DNA of 64,000 bases. It comes from Betaproteobacteria bacterium (GTDB taxonomy: Bacteria > Pseudomonadota > Gammaproteobacteria > Burkholderiales > Rhodocyclaceae). The position numbers and the translations under genes were made by a program. Of the stretch, positions 8,833-16,308 are shown piece by piece. The first letter of the stretch is position 1. The number at the start of each line of letters is the position of its first letter. Under the pieces are notes generated by a model. It did no database searches. It had not been told where the DNA came from and saw only the letters and a program-made list of their open reading frames with translations. The DNA is taken from positions 215,904-279,903 of the forward strand of contig JAHRYN010000004.1 of the NCBI GenBank assembly GCA_020621405.1. Reading direction: 5' to 3'.

Positions 8833-8988
8833 TGTCGGCACCCCCAGAAGAGGTGACACCATGACAACACCAGCGCACCAGCGTCAGCGCGAGCGGCTGG
8901 CAGCGCCGAAAACGTTGCTACGTCCCCTATTGTTAGTCCGGGTGTCTAGAAAACCCGGGGCAATTCAAAACTGCGACACTCGCCAGTC

Positions 8989-9981
8989 TCAGACGGAGTC
9001 GGAGTAAAGAAACTCGCCGTCGTGCTTTATCCAATATGCACTAATTGCCTTGACAGTACCGTCACTCCGGACGCCTTTCGAGTAATCCGGGTGGTAAATC
9101 GTTGGTTGCGGGTAGTGCACCGTTGATTGCTTCTGTATCGCGTACAAACACATTGCCACCGAGGTCGGCTTTGGGCCGAACGGTGCAAAAGCCAATTCTC
9201 GTGTGGGAGTTCCCGCCAATGATTTGATCCGCTCAAAAGCGGCTGTGACATCGAGTGTGTCGACTCGGTACTTGTCAAAGCGGCCATCGGAGTGGTCTTG
9301 CTCCAGATCTGCTACTGACTTCCATGTTCGGCGCAAAACGGCTAACGGCGCGGGGAATGGGACAAGAAGCTTTAACTTTTCCTGAGGATTGTCCCCAACG
9401 TAGTGCCGAAGACTCTCTACGAGGAAGCCAACGCTTACGATCCATATATCAGCCTTAACGCCACTCCCGCCAAATCCCGGCAACGTCTTCCATGGCTCGA
9501 TATTCTCGTAAAGGGGGCCATCATCGGCGTAGCTCGCCGGCGAAGTATAAGTAACCATAAGGTTCTGCACTCGCGGGCTGTTGACCAACGTCCGAAGTAT
9601 CGGAAAGAAAAAACGCTTTGGAAATGAGCTGACGTCCAAAATGATGGACGAGGCTCCAGCTTCGGCTTCATTAGCAAACGCGGCAATTTTAAACAGCTCC
9701 GCCATCAAATCAAACTGCCGAATCCTCGCGACATTTCCCCCTATGCGAGCGAATTCGGCACGGCGTGCATGGAAGGCCGCTTCGTTACGCAACCTATATT
9801 TTTGCGAGTCAACATCCCGGATCTCGGCAAAGAGCTCACTTTGAATGACACCTAGATTTCGGGTCTCTTCCCAAGCACACAAGGAACGCTCTTCCGTTCC
9901 AACCGAACCAATAAAGCGCCACGACTTAGGATTGGTTATAGAAAGAGCCCAGCGGATCGGTCCCCAAGGTCTATATTTCAT
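8989..9981 (-). CDS. Unknown Rossmann-like protein, last gene of the defence-like operon
   Basis: A 330-residue protein that I do not recognise. Visible features: GSVGTEERS near residues 25-33, a long mostly helical stretch (about 45-105), a hydrophobic strand ending in an acid and serine (SIILDVSSFPKR, about 112-123), a second strand LMVTYTSP (141-148) and a third DIWIVSVGFLVES (178-190). Alternating strands and helices suggest a Rossmann-type fold, as in ligand sensors or nucleases of immune operons; the acid/Ser after strand SIILD could line an active site. There is no signal peptide or membrane segment. Its ATG overlaps the ATPase stop by four bases, so the two are translationally coupled and probably work together. 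Base composition is AT-rich like the rest of the operon. Confidence 0.8.
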   Translation of the reverse strand: MKYRPWGPIRWALSITNPKSWRFIGSVGTEERSLCAWEETRNLGVIQSELFAEIRDVDSQKYRLRNEAAFHARRAEFARIGGNVARIRQFDLMAELFKIAAFANEAEAGASSIILDVSSFPKRFFFPILRTLVNSPRVQNLMVTYTSPASYADDGPLYENIEPWKTLPGFGGSGVKADIWIVSVGFLVESLRHYVGDNPQEKLKLLVPFPAPLAVLRRTWKSVADLEQDHSDGRFDKYRVDTLDVTAAFERIKSLAGTPTRELAFAPFGPKPTSVAMCLYAIQKQSTVHYPQPTIYHPDYSKGVRSDGTVKAISAYWIKHDGEFLYSDSV

Positions 9982-12077
9982 CGCTTCGAGTTCTCTAAAT
10001 CGGGAAACAGAGCAAGGTTCCTTGAGTGCTCTGGTGCTACGCGCATTCGAGGCAATGTGACCTGAGATTTCCTAATTAGCTCAAATAAATCGTCGACAGT
10101 CCAATAGTACGGTTCCTTTGTTTTAGCTTCTGGCAATTGAAACCGGGGGCAAAGGATCGGGTTTAGGTATAGCTTCAGTCTCCGCCCGCCGGCCTTAGCC
10201 TTGGATGAGTGCTCCGTACCAAAAAGGACTCCGTAGCCAATGGCTTCGTGTATGAAGTTCCGAAGATCCGTGGTGTCAGCCGATTCAGAGTTGAAGTCCG
10301 AAATCGCGATTGAAATGCCGTTACCGCCGGGATATGCCATCCTTATATCGGACATCATATCTTCGTTCAGTCGCGTACCGAGTCTCTCAACGAAGCTTTG
10401 CCTAGCGTTGCCACCTGGTTCTTCTGGCAATTTACCGAACCATTCATTGCTGGCAAAGAGAATACCGGCCGCTTGGATGTTTCGATCGATGCTTCCACCA
10501 TGTAAGAGATCCGTCCGTCTGGTTGGTGGCAGGCTGGATTCATTCTTCAAGAAGCCATCCCAAATCCTGTGGCAAATATGAAGAAAAACAGTAATGTTTC
10601 CGCCGCTCAGTGACCGAATATCATCGTATCCCCACCACATGAAGCGCTGTTGGCATCTTGTGGTCAATTGAAGAACCGCCTGATCAAGCCGCTCCTTCCG
10701 CCACCACTTCCGCTCTCGCCAAGGCGCAGTGCCAGGCGGTGGAGATTGACGATGCTGAATCTTGGACCTAGCTCCGCCAGTCTGGCGCCCCCAAGCTGCT
10801 GCCAATACGGCGTCTAGCATTCCCGCATGCCCGGTTCGATACAGATTCCGAAGAAATTTTTTCCATTCCTCCGTCCAAGTGCCATTATCTCCAGCGGATT
10901 CAAGCGCTAACGCGCGATCTATTTGACTATCGTCGGCAACTTCATTTAGCTGGACCAATCGATCTTCCGCAACTGGGTGCTTTCCAAAAACGGATTTCGC
11001 AAGTTTTGGCTTCAAGTTCTTCGCTTCATTGCCAAAGAAATATTCAACTCGCTTTTGGAAGGCGTCGACGGAGAACCTCTCGAATACCGAATTTCTCGTC
11101 TCACCTAGAGCAAAAAGCTCTAGATCCATGTCGATTAAGTGGTAATCGCGTCGGACCTCCAGGCGAGCCTCACTTCCCCAAACGCTAAGGAAATCGGGGC
11201 TGTTCCACCCGTAACGGCGAGTTCCGGCACGGTAATGCACTCTGGCATCTCGCGAAGCGAATGCCCGATTCAGCATCTTTCGGAAGCCCAGCAGCAACCC
11301 TCGCTGACGTTCAGTGAACGCTCGATGCAATTCTTCAATTTGATCTACGCGAATAAGTACTGGAACGTCTCTCGAAATAACGCCGCTTTGACGTAAGAAA
11401 TCCGCCATACGTGCTATTGGCTCGCCAATATTAGTTTTGCTGGTGCGAATATCGTCCGGCGGTTGTTCCTCAAGAAGATTTCCGTTAACCCAACGTCGAT
11501 AAAAACCAACTCGCTCAGAAACACGTCCCTTCAACTGAACAAGGGTATTAACACCGTCGAGATATCCAAACCAGCAATCTTGTTTCGTAAAGTCGGCAAT
11601 GAAGTCATCGATGCGCGATAGCTCGACGATGGAGTCGAATACATCTCTGTGGCCTCCAATCGTCACAAGGGACTTGATCAGATCATCGATCACCAAGTAG
11701 TTGAAAAAATCGGCGAAGTAGAGAGGCATCTCACGTGCATCCGTCTCTTCGCCCCTATGTAGCGTGACCTGTACGAGGTCCGTAATTCGGCTACGCGTGA
11801 GATTTACACCGGCAGAGACAAAATTCCGCAACTGCTCATTGACTGGAAACTCTCGATTGAGCTTCCAGTACGCGATCCGCGTTTCGGGCCGAAGAAGGCT
11901 CAGGATCATTGTCTTACCGCAGCCTTGTGTTCCGCTAAGTACTACATTCCCGCCTTGGAAGACGGGGTGAATTGCCGTTTGCAGAACTTCGCGGCTAAAG
12001 AGCTCTACGAAATTATTTTCCGCTGGAGTGTCATCGGAAAAGTAAAGCTGCTGAAAAGGATTGATGGCGATATTCAT
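9978..12077 (-). CDS. ORC/CDC6-like AAA ATPase
   Basis: A 699-residue cytoplasmic ATPase. Walker A is GTQGCGKTM (about residues 49-57); Walker B is LIRVDQIEEL (about 241-250) with the Asp-Gln-x-Glu-Glu form usual in ORC/CDC6- and STAND-like NTPases; RAGTRRYGW further on may be the sensor 1 region. The long C-terminal part (about 350-699) is helical and basic with no recognised domain and may bind DNA or sense a trigger. It begins one base after the stop of the phosphoribosyltransferase-like gene and overlaps the next gene by ATGA. Such ATPases commonly act as switch modules in phage-defence operons. Its actual trigger is unknown. Confidence 0.8.
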   Translation of the reverse strand: MNIAINPFQQLYFSDDTPAENNFVELFSREVLQTAIHPVFQGGNVVLSGTQGCGKTMILSLLRPETRIAYWKLNREFPVNEQLRNFVSAGVNLTRSRITDLVQVTLHRGEETDAREMPLYFADFFNYLVIDDLIKSLVTIGGHRDVFDSIVELSRIDDFIADFTKQDCWFGYLDGVNTLVQLKGRVSERVGFYRRWVNGNLLEEQPPDDIRTSKTNIGEPIARMADFLRQSGVISRDVPVLIRVDQIEELHRAFTERQRGLLLGFRKMLNRAFASRDARVHYRAGTRRYGWNSPDFLSVWGSEARLEVRRDYHLIDMDLELFALGETRNSVFERFSVDAFQKRVEYFFGNEAKNLKPKLAKSVFGKHPVAEDRLVQLNEVADDSQIDRALALESAGDNGTWTEEWKKFLRNLYRTGHAGMLDAVLAAAWGRQTGGARSKIQHRQSPPPGTAPWRERKWWRKERLDQAVLQLTTRCQQRFMWWGYDDIRSLSGGNITVFLHICHRIWDGFLKNESSLPPTRRTDLLHGGSIDRNIQAAGILFASNEWFGKLPEEPGGNARQSFVERLGTRLNEDMMSDIRMAYPGGNGISIAISDFNSESADTTDLRNFIHEAIGYGVLFGTEHSSKAKAGGRRLKLYLNPILCPRFQLPEAKTKEPYYWTVDDLFELIRKSQVTLPRMRVAPEHSRNLALFPDLENSKR

Positions 12078-12078
12078 C

Positions 12079-13134
12079 TCAGTCCCTATGTACCCGTGGG
12101 AACAGCGGCTCCCAGTTGCCTGACCGAGATCTGTTATGAACTATCGGCAACGTATTGTCGGGAGTATTAGAAAAGGTCACTAAAGAACATCCCGTTTGCC
12201 GATAGCCAAATATCTCCATATTTACAGAAGCGCGAGACGCGCATCGCGTTGCCAGGTCCTCAATCGCCTCTTTCGGTATTGGCCATCCTTGCTGTCCTTG
12301 CCGCTCTGGACCGAGCAGATCAGTGCGGCGAAGCTCGATTATTGGGTGCACAGTTAGGCGCCCACCCCATCGCGCCACTTCATCGCTGAGAGTACTTGCA
12401 CCATTCGGGCAGAGAATTAACGGTACGAACAGTACGGGAACATTTAGATTTGCTACAGCCCACGTAACGGCGTCAATGCATTGGGTCCCCGATCCTACGA
12501 CGTCCTCAAGCAAGACCAGCCGTTGTAGCGGTGGGGCGGGCTGAACAGGATTTAGGCTTGGGTTCGCCATGTAGGCAGTTAGATCTGCAGCGATTCCAGG
12601 ACTCGGCGCACCAGCTTTCTCGGCAAGCATCTGTAGAGTCGCAAACCCGGGACGATGGCCGATTCCCGTCAGATGATTGACCTTGTAAAACTCGTTAATA
12701 TCCATGCTGTCCGTCACGGGACAGAACCAAGTTTTACAATGGATTTCGCGCCTAAGCTTTGCCTGGAACTTGTCTATGCCCGCGCTGAGATCAACACCGC
12801 AGTGCTCAGCCACCCATGGAATAACCGCGAGATTTAAGGCTGTGCTGTAAAGGGCAGCAAAATCATCGTGCGAGAAAAAACTAATACAACTCGCATACTC
12901 TAAAAGCAGCTTCTGGTCCCTCTCGTCATCGACATTGCCTATCCAGGCCGCAAGTCGCTCCAAATAGCTCGGGGCGAAATCGGGATCCTCAGCGGGTAGG
13001 TAAACTCGCCACTCCCTTACAGCGTGATAATCGAATTGATTCAGGAGGCATTCATAGTGTGAGGTAGCAGTCGCAGAGCCAATACTTTGCCGATCCCACT
13101 CTCTTACCTTCGCCCGCAACTCTTCCAATGTCAC
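12079..13134 (-). CDS. Phosphoribosyltransferase-like protein of a conflict system
   Basis: A 351-residue protein. The motif VLLEDVVGSGTQ (about residues 207-218) has the two acidic residues and the Gly-Ser-Gly-Thr turn of the PRPP-binding loop of type I phosphoribosyltransferases. The N-terminal 200 residues are not typical of purine or pyrimidine salvage enzymes, and the protein is longer than those (about 180-220 residues), so it more resembles the PRTase-like proteins found in prokaryotic conflict operons. The GTG start at 13134 is well supported: AGGAG lies seven bases upstream, inside the end of the methyltransferase gene, and only two bases separate the genes. Substrate unknown; nucleotide or NAD-related signalling is a guess. 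Confidence 0.75.
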   Translation of the reverse strand: MTLEELRAKVREWDRQSIGSATATSHYECLLNQFDYHAVREWRVYLPAEDPDFAPSYLERLAAWIGNVDDERDQKLLLEYASCISFFSHDDFAALYSTALNLAVIPWVAEHCGVDLSAGIDKFQAKLRREIHCKTWFCPVTDSMDINEFYKVNHLTGIGHRPGFATLQMLAEKAGAPSPGIAADLTAYMANPSLNPVQPAPPLQRLVLLEDVVGSGTQCIDAVTWAVANLNVPVLFVPLILCPNGASTLSDEVARWGGRLTVHPIIELRRTDLLGPERQGQQGWPIPKEAIEDLATRCASRASVNMEIFGYRQTGCSLVTFSNTPDNTLPIVHNRSRSGNWEPLFPRVHRD

Positions 13135-13136
13135 GC

Positions 13137-14354
13137 TTATGCTCCTAGAAGGCGTTTTGCCAACCGTGCTGCCAAAGCGCCAAGCGGCGGCGGCACCGCA
13201 TTTCCAACTTGGCGATATTGTCCGAGTTCACTACCGTGGAACGTGTAGCCGTCGTCAAAACCTTGGATTCTGGCGGCTTCACGTACAGTGAACCCTCGTG
13301 GCTGCGATGGATGTAGAAAATATCGTGGAGATCCAAATCGGGTATCAACCGTACAACTGGGCTTATCCCATGCCAGTCGGCGGAACTTGCCATTGAACGT
13401 CCCAACCAAGTCGATCCCAGGCCCAACCCGTCTCAAATAGCCCTTTGCGACTAAGTCATCGACCAATCGAACAAATGGCTTTCCGAGGGCGCTCTCTAGG
13501 CGGCATAGGGAAACGGGATCGGCGTCACCATGATCACGGAGACGATTCTGTCTGCGAAGACGGCGCAATACCTCAAGAATCGTTCGCTCATGGTCGCTGA
13601 TCGCTCCAAATACCTCGGGGATATCCCAAGTGGCCACGGCATTCTCACCACCGCGGACATTAGATAATTTCTGTCCCGCTTTAATCCTTCTTGCAATCTG
13701 CCACTCGCGGCTCTGTGGAATGAGTTTCTTCGGATGATGATTTGCTTGATGCTGCACTCCATCCAAGACTGACCTTAAGTCCTTTGGGGGAAGCGCCTGA
13801 ATAGTGAAATCGATATCCCGCTTTGTTTTCCATGCAAAAAAGAGGATGCGCCTTCTGAGCTGGGCCATGCCTACATCGGTGGCCTGGCATCGTATCGTGT
13901 TTGTCCTGTAGCCTGCTTGGCGCATAGTCGCGTCCAATTCATGCCAATAGCGCGCATGGGCACCAGAAAGCGCTCCTGCGACATTTTCCACTATCAACAC
14001 CTTCGGTGAAATTCTCGATGCGAGATGCCCAGTTAACGTAAGCAGGTGATTCCTCTTATCGTCGATCTGTCGCTTTCCGGCAGTTGAGAACCCTTGACAA
14101 GGCGGGCCCGCAATCAGCACATCAATATCGCGGAGCTCGTTCTCACGAGGAACGCCTTCGGTAAGATCAACGTCATATATCGGGCTGGAAAAATTAGCTT
14201 TGAAGCTATCAACCGCTTCGGAATCACAGTCATATGCTGCGCGCGATGAAAATCCTTCTCGAATAAAGCCTAAATCGAAACCTCCACACCCAGAAAATAA
14301 ACTCGCGAAACTTAGCGAAGCATGTTTCATGTGTTGTTGATCGGTAACGCGCAT
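13137..14354 (-). CDS. DNA (cytosine-5) methyltransferase
   Basis: A 405-residue enzyme with the ordered motifs of the C5 family: motif I FSGCGGFDLGF (SAM binding, about 20-30), motif IV GPPCQGFS with catalytic Cys near 86, motif VI ENVAG (about 123-127), motif VIII QLRRR (about 165-169), motif IX REAARIQGF and motif X GNAVPPPL near the C-terminus. It transfers a methyl group from SAM to C5 of cytosine; the variable target-recognition region (about 200-330) decides the site, which cannot be read from sequence alone. No restriction endonuclease is next to it. It is the first gene of a four-gene operon and is AT-rich compared with flanking genes, pointing to acquisition by transfer. The ATG at 14354 lacks a close ribosome-binding site (see the inverted repeat). 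Confidence 0.9.
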   Translation of the reverse strand: MRVTDQQHMKHASLSFASLFSGCGGFDLGFIREGFSSRAAYDCDSEAVDSFKANFSSPIYDVDLTEGVPRENELRDIDVLIAGPPCQGFSTAGKRQIDDKRNHLLTLTGHLASRISPKVLIVENVAGALSGAHARYWHELDATMRQAGYRTNTIRCQATDVGMAQLRRRILFFAWKTKRDIDFTIQALPPKDLRSVLDGVQHQANHHPKKLIPQSREWQIARRIKAGQKLSNVRGGENAVATWDIPEVFGAISDHERTILEVLRRLRRQNRLRDHGDADPVSLCRLESALGKPFVRLVDDLVAKGYLRRVGPGIDLVGTFNGKFRRLAWDKPSCTVDTRFGSPRYFLHPSQPRGFTVREAARIQGFDDGYTFHGSELGQYRQVGNAVPPPLGALAARLAKRLLGA

Positions 14355-14374
14355 GTTCGCTGCGCAGAGCGAAC
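14355..14374 (-). promoter_or_regulatory. Perfect inverted repeat abutting the methyltransferase start codon
   Basis: GTTCGCT (14355-14361) and AGCGAAC (14368-14374) form a perfect 7-bp inverted repeat around six bases, ending exactly at the ATG. On the message this is a hairpin between a purine-rich GGGGAGGGGG stretch (about 14383-14392) and the start codon. It could be the operator through which the methyltransferase or another factor controls the operon, or an RNA hairpin that brings the distant ribosome-binding site close to the ATG. Confidence 0.5.
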
Positions 14375-14911
14375 ACCCGCTTTCCCCCTCCCCATTGTTT
14401 CCGTTTACAAGCGACGCAGAGCCTTAACTCACCCATTTAACATCGTAACACCTGCGCTCCGGCGCGGTCGCGGATTAAGCTCGGCGTTGGGCCTAACAAA
14501 CTCGAATTTCCTCACCATGATCCTGCGTTCCTGGATCAGGTTCGTTGTCTGTGGCCTTGCTGTAGTCCCCAGTCTTATGGGAAGAGCGCCTCGTTTCCTT
14601 GGGGTGGCGGAACAGCCATTATCACGCCCCAAGCAATCGACGAGGTTGGCACTGCGTTCGACGACCGCCCGCAGCGACTTACGGTGCGTAGAACAGCGAT
14701 AACGACGAGACGCTCTACTTCTACATCTATTCCATCGACACCGAAATTGCCCTTGATGAATAGATTGCTCTTCCACCTGAGATTCTGAGTCGAAGACCAA
14801 GGGCGAAGGACCTTGTTGATTAACCGACCAGTGACCGCCTTGACAGACTCGCGGAAAAGTCTGGGGAACTCGCTGGGAGTGGAGTTTTCCGACCCCGTCG
14901 AGCGTCGAAAT
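14375..14911. other. AT-richer region upstream of the defence-like operon; possible gene remnant
   Basis: No intact gene is recognised. The promoter of the minus-strand operon should lie here. On the minus strand about 14575-14905 reads as an open frame containing FPRLFRESVKAVTGRLI and LFIKGNFGVDGIDVEVERL, which look protein-like, but there is no start with a ribosome-binding site and the frame runs back through the nrdB terminator. A decayed gene is possible. Confidence 0.35.
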
Positions 14912-14940
14912 GAAAAAAAGGACGCCCGCAGGCGCCCTTC
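14912..14940 (-). terminator. Rho-independent terminator of nrdAB
   Basis: On the minus strand GGGCGCC pairs with GGGCGTCC-type sequence (one G-T pair) around a short loop and is followed by seven T residues. It lies about 60 bases after the nrdB stop codon at 15002. Confidence 0.85.
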
Positions 14941-15001
14941 CCATCTACTGCAACGCCGACCGCTCAACTGCATCAGCCCCGGCAACGGACACATCAGTCC
15001 A

Positions 15002-16165
15002 TCAATCCCAACTCAACGCCCCACCCGTCTGATATTCAATCACCCGGGTTTCGAAGAAATTCCGTTCCTTCTTCAGATCGATCATTTCGCTCATCCACGG
15101 GAACGGGTTCTCTGCACCCGGGTAGAGCACGTCGAGGCCGATCTGCTGGGCACGGCGGTTGGCGATGAAGCGCAGGTATTCCTTGAACATGGCCGAGTTC
15201 AGCCCGAGCACGCCGCGCGGCATGGTGTCTTCGGCGTAGCGGTATTCGAGTTCGACTGCCTTGCGGAACAGGGTCTTCAGCTCTTCACGGAATTCGATGG
15301 TCCACAGATGCGGGTTTTCGAGCTTGATCTGGTTGATCAGGTCGATGCCGAAATTGCAGTGCATGGACTCGTCGCGCAGGATGTACTGGTACTGCTCGGC
15401 GGCGCCGGTCATCTTGTTCTGGCGGCCGAGCGCGAGGATCTGCACGAAGCCGACGTAGAAGAACAGGCCTTCCATCAGGCAGGCGAACACGATCAGGCTT
15501 TTCAGCAGCTGCTGGTCGGTTTCCGGCGTGCCGGTCTTGAAGGCCGGGTTGGTCAGCACGTCGATGAAGGGGATCAGGAACTCGTCCTTGTCGCGGATCG
15601 ACTGCACCTCGTGATAGGCGTTGAACACTTCGCCTTCGTCCAGGCCGAGCGACTCGACGATGTACTGGTAGGCGTGCGTGTGGATGGCCTCTTCGAACGC
15701 CTGACGCAGCAGGTACTGGCGGCACTCGGGTGCGGTGATGTGGCGGTAGGTGCCGAGCACGATGTTGTTGGCGGCCAGCGAGTCGGCGGTAACGAAGAAG
15801 CCGAGGTTGCGCTTGATCAGGCGGCGCTCGTCGTCGGTCAGGCCGTTCGGCGTCTTCCACAGCTCGATGTCGCGCTGCATGTTCACTTCCTGCGGCATCC
15901 AGTGGTTGGCGCAGCCGGACAGGTATTTGTCCCACGCCCACTTGTACTTGAAGGGTACGAGCTGATTGACGTCGGTACCGCCATTGATGACGCGCTTGTC
16001 TTCGGCGCGGATGCGGCGCATGCGGGTGTCGGCGGCGGGCGCCTGCGGCGTGGCGATGTCGCGCGGCAGATCGCGCGACATCGGCGCGGGCATGGGCTCC
16101 GCGCTACGCAGTGCCAGACCCGGATGGGGGATGCTGGCGGGCAGGTCGTCTTCGAAACTGAGCAT
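15002..16165 (-). CDS. nrdB: Ribonucleoside-diphosphate reductase class Ia, beta subunit
   Basis: NrdB houses the di-iron centre and tyrosyl radical that starts ribonucleotide reduction in NrdA. The 387-residue product contains EAIHTHAY (about 159-166), which aligns with E115, H118 and radical Y122 of the E. coli protein; the Asp of TADSLAANN (about 128) and the [10 protein letters not shown] segment supply further iron ligands. The C-terminal tail that docks to NrdA is present ([10 protein letters not shown]). The ATG at 16165 has AAGGAG upstream; the frame stays open a further 840 bases into the end of nrdA territory but without a start signal. It is the second gene of nrdAB, 143 bases after nrdA, and is followed by a terminator. 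Confidence 0.96.
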   Translation of the reverse strand: MLSFEDDLPASIPHPGLALRSAEPMPAPMSRDLPRDIATPQAPAADTRMRRIRAEDKRVINGGTDVNQLVPFKYKWAWDKYLSGCANHWMPQEVNMQRDIELWKTPNGLTDDERRLIKRNLGFFVTADSLAANNIVLGTYRHITAPECRQYLLRQAFEEAIHTHAYQYIVESLGLDEGEVFNAYHEVQSIRDKDEFLIPFIDVLTNPAFKTGTPETDQQLLKSLIVFACLMEGLFFYVGFVQILALGRQNKMTGAAEQYQYILRDESMHCNFGIDLINQIKLENPHLWTIEFREELKTLFRKAVELEYRYAEDTMPRGVLGLNSAMFKEYLRFIANRRAQQIGLDVLYPGAENPFPWMSEMIDLKKERNFFETRVIEYQTGGALSWD

Positions 16166-16184
16166 TGCTGTTTTCTCCTTCAGA

Positions 16185-16203
16185 CGGCACGCGCTGCGTG
16201 CCG
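16185..16203 (-). other. Intercistronic hairpin before nrdB
   Basis: CGGCACGC (16185-16192) and GCGTGCCG (16196-16203) form a perfect 8-bp stem with a three-base loop, ending nine bases before the nrdB ribosome-binding site. No T-run follows, so it is more likely an mRNA stability or processing element that sets the NrdA:NrdB ratio than a terminator. Confidence 0.5.
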
Positions 16204-16308
16204 GGTGGTGCGTGGTGTGTATCGGGACTTCGATAGCCGGGTCCCCTGCCCTCGTCCATTCCCCCTGCCGCTGATGCGGGAGCGGGAAAAAGGACGGTGC
16301 GATGGCGC

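Noticed and set aside
8933..8944. 12-bp sequence TTAGTCCGGGTG repeated at 52935-52946, considered as attachment sites of an element
   Set aside because: A 12-bp match is expected many times by chance in a window of this size, and the DNA between the copies is ordinary housekeeping chromosome.
8938..8958. Hairpin CCGGGT-N9-ACCCGG after the last gene of the defence-like operon, considered as its terminator
   Set aside because: Only six base pairs, a nine-base loop and no T-run on the minus strand; not strong enough to list as a terminator.
14435..14497. Integron attC-like pattern (ATTTAAC to GTTGGGC, 58 bp, followed by GCCTAAC)
   Set aside because: The outer cores fit RYYYAAC and GTTRRRY, but they do not complement each other and the interior does not fold into the paired arms that attC needs.
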